Below are positions 1-5,293 of a stretch of DNA of 5,730 nt, piece after piece. How positions within the stretch are numbered: the stretch's first letter is position 1; each line of letters begins with the position of its first letter. The notes under the pieces were generated by a model, which saw only the letters and a program-made list of their open reading frames with translations, had not been told where the DNA came from and searched no databases. The stretch is from positions 1-5,730 of the forward strand of contig JBDRKQ010000097.1 of the NCBI GenBank assembly GCA_043813895.1, read 5' to 3'. The DNA comes from CAZTAR01 sp043813895 (GTDB taxonomy: Bacteria > Planctomycetota > Phycisphaerae > UBA1845 > UTPLA1). Both the position numbers and the translations under genes were made by a program.

Positions 1-1295
1 GCCGCCGGGATCTTGTGCCGCGCCACCAACCTGCTGATCTGATACGCCGCGCTGGGCGGACGCGCCAGGATCGGCTCGCCCATCACTTGCCGGCGAATGT
101 CCTCGGCGAGCGCGGCCGCGCTGGCGTACCGACGATCCGGGTCCTTCTCCAGGGCCTTGATCGCGATGATCTCCAAGTCTCCACGGAGCGCGTGATTGAT
201 GGTGCTCGGTCGGCGTGGTGCGTCTTCGCAAATGGTCCGCAATGCCAGGTGGGGTGCTGCTCGCTCAATCTCGTATGGGAGTTGACCGGTCAGCAGCTCG
301 TAGAGGATGACGCCCAAGGAGTACACATCGCTGCGCAGGTCGATTGCGTCGGCGTCGCCCCGGGCCTGCTCCGGACTCATGTATGCAAGCGTTCCTGCGA
401 CCCGGCCGGTTTCTGTCAACAGCGTGGTTTGGCTGACGTCGGAGTCGGTGATACGCGCCAACCCGAAATCAAGCACCTTGACGTAAGCTCCGGACGAGGA
501 GAATCCCACGAATGCGCTTGAACCGCCGAAACGTCCGGCTCGTTCTGCGCCGGTCGAGGAGGCCTCATCACTGACCAGAATGTTGGAAGGCTTCAGATCG
601 CGGTGAGTCACGCCGCGCTGGTGGGCATAGTTGATCGCGTCGCATGTCTTGCAGAAAAGGTTCAGGCGCTCGCGCGTGCCGAGCGAGCGCCGCGGTCCAC
701 CGGGCGTGCGCCCATTGGCATAGTCCAGCAGAGTTGCCCCGCGGATCAGTTCCATCGCGAAGAAGTGGCGGCCGTCCGCGGTGCGCCCGGCGTCGTAGAT
801 CGCGGCGATTCCAGGATGCTTGAGCCGGGCCAGTGCCTCCACCTCGCGCTGAAACAGCTTGACGTGGAAAGCATCGGGCTCGCCCTGGGCTCTGATAACC
901 TTGATCGCCACGCGGCGCTTGGGTTGCTCCTGCTGAGCTTCGTAGACTACACCCATGCCGCCTTCGCCGAGAACGTCCAGGATCTTGTACGGCCCCAGCC
1001 GTTCGGGATGCGCGCCCACACCCGTGGCCTCAAATCGTTCGGTTGCATCCAGGCCCTCCCCTTGCCTGTCCTGTGCGCGCAGCGACGGATCGTTGACCGC
1101 GAAGCCCGTTCCCAAGGCCGGCGTCTTGAGAAAGGTGTCGGCCTTTTCGGTGCTGGCGAGGAGCGACTCGACTTCCCGGCGGAGCAGTCCATCGCCGACA
1201 CAGGCTTTGTCGAGGAAGGCTGCCCGCTCGGTGGGCTCTGTCTCCCGTGCGGCCAGATAGACGTCTCGCACGCGCTCGTATTGTTCCGGCGTCAC
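1..1295 (-). CDS. Hanks-type Ser/Thr protein kinase, C-terminus beyond window
   Basis: A eukaryotic-like Ser/Thr kinase, read on the minus strand from a GTG at 1295-1293; 431 codons are visible and the frame is still open at position 1. Residues 1-100 are a soluble leader with the pattern YERVRDVYLAARE...RAAFLDKAC...RREVESLLAS, common in planctomycete and acidobacterial kinases. The catalytic domain spans about 103-405 with every key element: Gly loop GEGGMGVVY (110-118), Lys132 in VAIK, helix-C Glu about 151, HRDLKPSN (231-238), DFG (276-278), SPE (307-309) and the helix-F Asp323. It should be catalytically active. The sequence after 405 (GEPILARPPSAAYQ) usually leads into a membrane helix and a TPR or WD40 sensor part, here off the window. 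The start is set by a 4-base overlap with the sigma gene and by AAGGAG seven bases upstream. Odd: about 25 extra residues, Gly/Ser-rich, between the catalytic loop and DFG. Substrate unknown; the sigma factor is the obvious candidate. Confidence 0.95.
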   Translation of the reverse strand, partial: MTPEQYERVRDVYLAARETEPTERAAFLDKACVGDGLLRREVESLLASTEKADTFLKTPALGTGFAVNDPSLRAQDRQGEGLDATERFEATGVGAHPERLGPYKILDVLGEGGMGVVYEAQQEQPKRRVAIKVIRAQGEPDAFHVKLFQREVEALARLKHPGIAAIYDAGRTADGRHFFAMELIRGATLLDYANGRTPGGPRRSLGTRERLNLFCKTCDAINYAHQRGVTHRDLKPSNILVSDEASSTGAERAGRFGGSSAFVGFSSSGAYVKVLDFGLARITDSDVSQTTLLTETGRVAGTLAYMSPEQARGDADAIDLRSDVYSLGVILYELLTGQLPYEIERAAPHLALRTICEDAPRRPSTINHALRGDLEIIAIKALEKDPDRRYASAAALAEDIRRQVMGEPILARPPSAAYQISRLVARHKIPA

Positions 1296-1870
1296 GACTC
1301 CGCTCCTTCGTGCAATTCACGACGCAACCAGGCGCGTGCCATGCTCCAGTCGCCGTCCACTGTCCGGGGCGAGACCCCGAGGCATTCGGCGACTTCCTTG
1401 AGGCCGAGCCCGCCGAAGAAGCGAAGCTCAACGATTCGTGCCTGGCGTTCATTGAGCCTGGCGAGTCTCTCCATGGCCTCGTCGAGGGCGACGAGATCGA
1501 TGTCCCTTTCCTTCCGAATGGCGAGGTCCTCATCCAAGCGGACACGCTGGCGACCACCGCCGCGTTTTGCCCGTTGGTGCGTCCTTGCGTGATCGACCAG
1601 TATTCGGCGGATCGCCTGGGCGGCCACGGCGAAAAAGTGGGCCCGGCTCTGCCACTCGACATCTTCCTGCCTGATAAGTCGGAGATAGGCCTCGTTGACC
1701 AGCGCAGTGGCCTGGAGTGTGTGGTCCGGCCGTTCGCGCTGAAGGCAGCTCTCAGCCAGGGCGCGCAGTTCATCGTAGACCAGCGGCATCAGGCGGTTGA
1801 CGGCGAGATCGTCGCCGTCGCTGGCCTTCTTGAGGAGAATCGTGACGTCCGTCCGGCTTGGCGCTGTCAT
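1292..1870 (-). CDS. ECF-family RNA polymerase sigma factor (kinase-linked type)
   Basis: A 192-residue sigma-70 family regulator that should direct RNA polymerase to a specific promoter set. Region 2 covers about residues 20-98 (LMPLVYDELRALAE; TALVNEAYLRLI at 55-66; HFFAVAAQAIRRILVDHAR at 78-96). A basic linker, AKRGGGRQR (101-109), follows. Region 4 covers about 128-186, with the helix-turn-helix ELRFFGGLGLKEVAECLGVS (148-167) and the DNA-facing PRTVDGDWSMARAWLRREL. This is the pattern of the short ECF sigmas found next to Ser/Thr kinases in Planctomycetota, with no anti-sigma gene visible. The ATG at 1870 is chosen because family members begin close to the VTILLKKA motif. An in-frame ATG at 1924 and an open frame to 2116 exist, but the extra residues look like translated spacer. 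No strong Shine-Dalgarno site precedes 1870. The stop overlaps the kinase start by four bases (GTGA), so the two genes form one operon. Confidence 0.93.
   Translation of the reverse strand: MTAPSRTDVTILLKKASDGDDLAVNRLMPLVYDELRALAESCLQRERPDHTLQATALVNEAYLRLIRQEDVEWQSRAHFFAVAAQAIRRILVDHARTHQRAKRGGGRQRVRLDEDLAIRKERDIDLVALDEAMERLARLNERQARIVELRFFGGLGLKEVAECLGVSPRTVDGDWSMARAWLRRELHEGAES
1303..1308 (-). promoter_or_regulatory. Ribosome binding site of the kinase gene
   Basis: AAGGAG on the minus strand lies inside the last codons of the sigma gene, seven bases before the kinase GTG. It supports the non-ATG start and shows that the kinase has its own initiation signal besides the GTGA overlap that allows translational coupling. 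Confidence 0.8.
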
Positions 1871-1970
1871 CTCGTTGCCCGGGTAAGAAAAGAGTCGCTT
1901 TTTCTTGCGAGGATCACCGCCCATTGTCGCGTTTCTGGACAGACGGCACAAGGCAATCCCAGGCCAACGG

Positions 1971-1991
1971 CGGGCCCGGGCTGCCGGCCCG
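1971..1991. repeat. Inverted repeat CGGGCC/GGCCCG
   Basis: Arms CGGGCC (1971-1976) and GGCCCG (1986-1991) pair perfectly around a nine-base loop. An outer pair of arms, AGACGG (1941-1946) and CCGTCT (1989-1994), competes for part of the same bases. On the minus strand this would lie in the sigma mRNA leader if transcription starts upstream of it. In GC-rich DNA a six-base match can be chance. Confidence 0.4.
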
Positions 1992-1994
1992 TCT

Positions 1995-2018
1995 ATGCGG
2001 CGAGCGTCCGCGCCGCAT
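1995..2018. repeat. Perfect 8-bp inverted repeat ATGCGGCG/CGCCGCAT
   Basis: Arms ATGCGGCG (1995-2002) and CGCCGCAT (2011-2018) are perfectly complementary around the eight-base loop AGCGTCCG. It lies between the divergent genes, four bases from the neighbouring repeat. It could be an operator, an mRNA hairpin in the sigma leader, or a boundary limiting read-through between the units. No T tract follows on either strand, so a simple intrinsic terminator is not supported. Confidence 0.5.
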
Positions 2019-2114
2019 GATCCGCGACGAAACTCAGCTAGATCAGGAGGTAACCGCACATTCCCAAAGAAGTCTTCATATCGCCGACCGGTGTATTTCT
2101 GTCTATTTGAATGC

Positions 2115-2121
2115 AAAGGAG
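2115..2121 (+). promoter_or_regulatory. Ribosome binding site of the lipoprotein gene
   Basis: AAAGGAG ends seven bases before the ATG at 2129. It fixes that start over the in-frame ATG at 2111, which has no such site and would put charged residues ahead of the signal peptide. Confidence 0.85.
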
Positions 2122-2128
2122 ATCGCAG

Positions 2129-3418
2129 ATGTTCAAGAACCTTACGCAGTTTTCGTTGGTTTTCGTGCTGAGCACACTTGCCGTCACTGGCCTCGGTTGT
2201 GATGTGCCGGTCCCTGGAGGTGGGGGACCCGGCGGGCTAGGTGGTGGTGGCGGTGGCGGCACCGTGCCGTTTACCATCGTCAAGACCGACATCGATGTGC
2301 GTCACGATGCGGCGCTTCGCGCAGGGGACGACTTAATCGCCTTCGGCACGGGAGTGAACACCGGCGTTTCATACATTATCCCGTCAAACGCTCCGACGGT
2401 CGGCACGGCGGTTCCAAACAGCGGCGACTATGACAGCAGCGCGTTTGCGGTGGGCGGAGACCACATCTTCCTCGTAGGATCGAACACCGCTGGCCTGGCG
2501 TTTCAGATGAGCGTCTTCGACGCGGCCACCGGCGCAATCACGCACACGTTCCCGACCACGGATATTCGCCTCGGCGCCATCCCCGGCAGTGAAGAGGACG
2601 TGGGCAACATCCAGGCGGACGGCGACTTCTGCATCGTCAGGTGCGACCAGACCACAGTCACCGACGGGAAGATCGTGAAGGTCATCGACGCGAGCACAAA
2701 CCCGCCGACGCTGGTTTCGTTCGCTACGAATCCAGCCGCCTCGCACTTCAATGTCTCACAGGTTGACGTCGACGCCGCCTCGCGCCAGGCGGTCGCGGTG
2801 GCCAATCACACGTTCTTCATCTACGACATTGACGCCCCGAACGCGGCGCCCGTGCAGATCGCCCCGCCCAACGGCATCGGCGACGTGCAGATCGAGATCG
2901 CCGGCGACTACATCATCGCCATCGACAATCAGGGGTACGGCGAGGCGTTCATGGTGGACATCGCCGCTCAGGCGGTAATAGCCCTGACGAATCCCGAGGC
3001 GGCGTGGGATGTCGCGATCTGTGACGACCTGTTCGCCTTCTTCGCCGACGCAGATATCAACGACCGAGCCGGCGGCGGTCAGCGCATGGCGGTGGGCGCG
3101 ATGCCCGGGCCCGGCTCCACGAAGGCCGCCCTGGATCAGTACATCGACGGTTCCACAGGAAACAACGGTTATGTGGGCTTTGGCGGCAGTATGACCGTCA
3201 CGCCCGACGGCGCCTACGTGTTCCTAAGCGACGGATACCTGCAGTACAGCCTGGGCACCGCCGTGTTCGTGGTACCGCCTGATCCGAATGCGTCCGACCC
3301 CTACGGCACGCCCGCATGGGATGTTCATTGTACCGAGGCGAATACGGTCGGGTTCAAGACCGCATCAGATCGGTCGGCGACGAGCACCACGAAAGTCGGG
3401 TACATCGTGCTGCCGTAG
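2129..3418 (+). CDS. Putative lipoprotein with beta-propeller-like repeats, function unknown
   Basis: A 429-residue exported protein of no family I recognise. Residues 1-23 form a signal peptide: Lys3, then the hydrophobic stretch FSLVFVLSTLAVTGLG, then Cys24. Cys24 is the likely lipidation site, although the lipobox (GLGC) has Gly instead of Leu at -3. A Gly-rich linker at 30-44 would tether the body to the membrane. The body has about seven units starting near residues 66, 110, 164, 218, 259, 298 and 360, each with a turn (mostly GD, DG or DD) followed by a short hydrophobic strand (for example GDDLIAFG, GDHIFLVG, GDYIIAID, CDDLFAFF, GAYVFLSD). Several are followed by a second strand such as MSVFDAATGAI or FFIYDIDAPNA. 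This resembles a seven-bladed beta-propeller, which usually serves in binding, though no catalytic motif is visible. The start is set by AAAGGAG at 2115-2121. It is divergent from the sigma-kinase operon and ends just before a strong hairpin. Confidence 0.85.
   Translation: MFKNLTQFSLVFVLSTLAVTGLGCDVPVPGGGGPGGLGGGGGGGTVPFTIVKTDIDVRHDAALRAGDDLIAFGTGVNTGVSYIIPSNAPTVGTAVPNSGDYDSSAFAVGGDHIFLVGSNTAGLAFQMSVFDAATGAITHTFPTTDIRLGAIPGSEEDVGNIQADGDFCIVRCDQTTVTDGKIVKVIDASTNPPTLVSFATNPAASHFNVSQVDVDAASRQAVAVANHTFFIYDIDAPNAAPVQIAPPNGIGDVQIEIAGDYIIAIDNQGYGEAFMVDIAAQAVIALTNPEAAWDVAICDDLFAFFADADINDRAGGGQRMAVGAMPGPGSTKAALDQYIDGSTGNNGYVGFGGSMTVTPDGAYVFLSDGYLQYSLGTAVFVVPPDPNASDPYGTPAWDVHCTEANTVGFKTASDRSATSTTKVGYIVLP
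2216..2260 (+). repeat. Gly-rich GGN codon tract (lipoprotein linker)
   Basis: Fifteen codons, of which thirteen encode Gly, broken only by one Pro and one Leu. The tract lies straight after the predicted lipidated Cys. At the protein level it is a flexible tether; at the DNA level it is a low-complexity run of GGT, GGC, GGG and GGA that could change length by slippage. Confidence 0.8.
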
Positions 3419-3428
3419 AGCAATGCTG

Positions 3429-3474
3429 GCTGTCGCGTGCCGGGGATGCATCGTTGTTCCTGGCACGCGGCAGC
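3429..3474 (+). terminator. Long hairpin after the lipoprotein gene, probable terminator
   Basis: Bases 3429-3446 pair with 3457-3474 along 18 consecutive positions, three of them G-U wobbles (3433-3470, 3442-3461, 3445-3458), around a ten-base loop. The wobbles favour RNA made from the plus strand. The hairpin starts eleven bases after the stop codon at 3418. Only a weak T-containing tail (TTGTGTG) follows, so it may act as a terminator with help, or as a 3' end stabiliser. It suggests that the lipoprotein gene and the next gene are separate transcripts. Confidence 0.7.
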
Positions 3475-3530
3475 TTGTGTGAACTGGATTGGACGTTGAC
3501 CCCGTTTCGACTCTCACGTCAGCCTTGTCT

Positions 3531-3588
3531 TGACGGCGGGGGGCGTTTACCGGGAGTTTGTAGGACAAGGAGTCAGCCCCCGTTGTCA
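3531..3588 (+). promoter_or_regulatory. Structured 5' leader of the exported helical protein gene
   Basis: TGACGGCGGGGGGC (3531-3544) pairs with GCCCCCGTTGTCA (3576-3588) over 13 positions, with two G-U wobbles and one bulged G, around a 31-base loop. A second pairing, CCTTGTC (3523-3529) with GACAAGG (3564-3570), crosses the first, so the two form a pseudoknot or exclude each other. The 3' arm ends four bases before the Shine-Dalgarno site, a position suited to control of translation. Whether transcription starts upstream is not known; TTGACG at 3530-3535 could be a -35 element, but no good -10 follows. Confidence 0.45.
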
Positions 3589-3591
3589 CAT

Positions 3592-3597
3592 GAGGAG
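3592..3597 (+). promoter_or_regulatory. Ribosome binding site of the exported helical protein gene
   Basis: GAGGAG ends seven bases before the ATG at 3605. It fixes that start over in-frame upstream candidates at 3530 and 3590; the latter overlaps this site. Confidence 0.85.
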
Positions 3598-3604
3598 TAG
3601 TGTT

Positions 3605-5251
3605 ATGCGAATCTCAATCTCACCTCGAAACTTCGCTCGGCGGTCGATTGCCCTTCTGTTGGCGGTCGCAGTGTCGTCTATGGTGGCACAGGTGGCTCTG
3701 GCGGATGAAGCCGACGATCTGGCGAAACAGGCTGACAAGGCCCTACGCCAGGCGGAGCGGTTGATGCACAATGGCAAGGCGACCGAGGCGGCGCAGGAAC
3801 TCGACGCTGTCGAGAAGTTACTGGCCAAAATCGAGGCCGCCGCACCCGACCAGGCGAAGCTGAAGACGCTGCGAAGCAAGGCTGCAAAGCTGCGCAAGGA
3901 TTTGGAGCGTCGCCAACCGAAGGAGAAACCAAAGTCGGGCGATGCGAAACCGGCCAAGTTGCCTCGCGCTGCGCGGGAGTCGATGGAGCAGTTTGAGAAC
4001 GCCAAACGGATCATCGAGCATGCCTATCACTGGATCGAGAACTCCAAGACGACGGCCCTCTCCAAGCCGGTAGAGGACTATTTCAAAAACATCGAAACGC
4101 GCACCGAGGAACTCGCGCCCGCATTGAAGGAGGCGAAGAAACTCGCGGCGGACGAGGGTGTGAGCTCTCATCCGGACCTGGACGAGGCACAATGCTATCT
4201 CGACGCCGCGCCGGCGCGGCTCGCCGCGGTCCGGGCCGAGTTGGAGCAGTTCAACAAGGACAAAGCGGCGAAAGAGGCCGCAGAGCTGGCTGCGGAAGAG
4301 CAGGCGAAGGCAGATGCTGCCCCCGACCCAAACCAGGCTGCACAGGATTGGAGGGAGCTGGCGATCCTCGCCAAAGAGTATCAAGACAACTTCCAGTCTC
4401 AGTCTGATTTCAAGAAGCGGGGGGCCATGGCTGCTGCTGCTTGGAAGGGCTGGAAGAAGCGGTTCGTACCGGTCCGCGAACGGTTCCGTGAGTGCTACGG
4501 CGAACACAATCCCGACATCTACACCACATTCGAGAACGTGCCCAAGCCGGATGGCGTCACGATGCCGGCTACGCAAGCCTCCGGCATCGCGTACGCGATC
4601 GATCTTGCCCGGTGCGAGCAGGAGTTCGCCAATTGGGCCGCCGATTGGGGCAAGGACGCCCTACGCTTGTCCAAGTCCATCAAGACGGACAACAAGGAGA
4701 AGCTGGAACTGAAGTACGTTCGGGCGGAAGACGCCGCGCGCTACTACAAGCTCGCGAAGCTTTGGAAGCCGGGCGCCGACCACGACGCGAAGATCCTGGA
4801 AGCCGAAGCGGCAGCGAAGGAGGCCTTGCCGCTATGGAAGGAAGTTCTAAAGGAACTCAAGTGGCCCGGCCACAACAAGAGCTTCGCCGGCCCAGGCGAG
4901 CCGGAGGCGTTGGCGAAGGCCGCACTTGAGTTCTTGCGAGAGAATCCCGAATGGTCCGCCCCCGAATACGAAGACGAGCACGTGCCGATGGCCGCCTGCG
5001 TCGAAGGCGACGCCTGGAGCGTCTGGAAGCGCGCACCGCTCACCGAACAGCCGACACAGTACTCCGTCGCGATTCTCGTGGCGTTCTCCGGCCAGGCTGA
5101 TCCGGAGTTGGTTTACGTGTACCACATGGTCTTCTACACGGCCGAAGCCGGAGGCGTGAAGCCGGGCTTGCCTTTCCGCCATACGAATTCTAAGCAGTAC
5201 GCCAAGTTCCGGATGCTCAAGGAGAACGTGCCGGCGGCAAAGCGAAGATAG
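3605..5251 (+). CDS. Secreted or periplasmic alpha-helical coiled-coil protein, function unknown
   Basis: A 548-residue protein of no family I recognise. Residues 1-33 are a classical signal peptide: basic RNFARR, then SIALLLAVAVSSMVAQV, then ALA before Asp34. The mature protein starts with a charged helical stretch (34-104, rich in Ala, Lys, Glu and Leu, coiled-coil-like). A Lys/Pro linker (105-118) follows, then more helices to about 235, a second Ala/Pro/Asp break (236-245), and a middle region rich in Trp and aromatics (250-425, for example AAAAWKGWKKRF and FANWAADWGK). The last 100 residues (about 450-548) look different: mixed strands such as YSVAILVAF and LVYVYHMVFY suggest a small separate domain. 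Four Cys are present in the mature chain (197, 297, 337, 465). No enzyme motif or membrane segment beyond the signal peptide is visible. The start is set by GAGGAG at 3592-3597. It is probably its own transcript, because a hairpin separates it from the lipoprotein gene. An insertion sequence begins shortly after its stop. Confidence 0.85.
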   Translation: MRISISPRNFARRSIALLLAVAVSSMVAQVALADEADDLAKQADKALRQAERLMHNGKATEAAQELDAVEKLLAKIEAAAPDQAKLKTLRSKAAKLRKDLERRQPKEKPKSGDAKPAKLPRAARESMEQFENAKRIIEHAYHWIENSKTTALSKPVEDYFKNIETRTEELAPALKEAKKLAADEGVSSHPDLDEAQCYLDAAPARLAAVRAELEQFNKDKAAKEAAELAAEEQAKADAAPDPNQAAQDWRELAILAKEYQDNFQSQSDFKKRGAMAAAAWKGWKKRFVPVRERFRECYGEHNPDIYTTFENVPKPDGVTMPATQASGIAYAIDLARCEQEFANWAADWGKDALRLSKSIKTDNKEKLELKYVRAEDAARYYKLAKLWKPGADHDAKILEAEAAAKEALPLWKEVLKELKWPGHNKSFAGPGEPEALAKAALEFLRENPEWSAPEYEDEHVPMAACVEGDAWSVWKRAPLTEQPTQYSVAILVAFSGQADPELVYVYHMVFYTAEAGGVKPGLPFRHTNSKQYAKFRMLKENVPAAKRR

Positions 5252-5293
5252 TCGGCCGGTGGAGATTGTTCAAGCTGGAGGTTGCGGAGGGCC

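Larger units (their letters stand above)
1871..2128. promoter_or_regulatory. Divergent intergenic region between sigma operon and lipoprotein gene
   Basis: This 258-base spacer separates two divergently transcribed units, so it should hold promoters for both. The half next to the sigma gene is GC-rich and holds two inverted repeats. The stretch from about 2055 to 2128 is richer in A and T and is the likeliest place for the plus-strand promoter. I found no convincing -35/-10 pair on either strand; planctomycete promoters, and promoters of ECF sigmas, need not match the E. coli consensus. Confidence 0.5.

Noticed and set aside
15..521. Plus-strand open frame of 168 codons
   Set aside because: It is antisense to the kinase domain containing HRDLKPSN, DFG and SPE motifs.
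603..1592. Plus-strand open frame of 329 codons
   Set aside because: It runs antisense to the kinase and sigma genes, whose motifs are complete. Its translation has no recognisable pattern; long antisense frames are common at this GC content.
1030..1773. Minus-strand open frame of 247 codons
   Set aside because: It is an alternative frame across the sigma-kinase junction; its Arg/Ser/Pro-rich translation is typical of out-of-frame GC-rich DNA.
1247..2020. Plus-strand open frame of 257 codons
   Set aside because: It is antisense to the sigma gene and crosses the spacer, with no ribosome site and no family pattern.
2044..2110. Shine-Dalgarno-like AGGAGG at about 2045-2050, possible leader peptide
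   Set aside because: No ATG, GTG or TTG at suitable spacing follows. Only an ATT would open a 16-codon frame, which is too weak to call.
1871..2116. N-terminal extension of the sigma factor by 82 codons
   Set aside because: The extra residues are Arg-rich with no family match and cover the divergent spacer. Kinase-linked ECF sigmas begin near the 1870 ATG.
3496..3563. Sigma-70-like promoter with TTGACC or TTGACG as -35
   Set aside because: No acceptable -10 hexamer lies 16-18 bases downstream of either.
3818..4576. Minus-strand open frame of 252 codons
   Set aside because: It is antisense to the exported helical protein; the Leu/Arg-rich translation mirrors its Lys/Glu/Ala codons.
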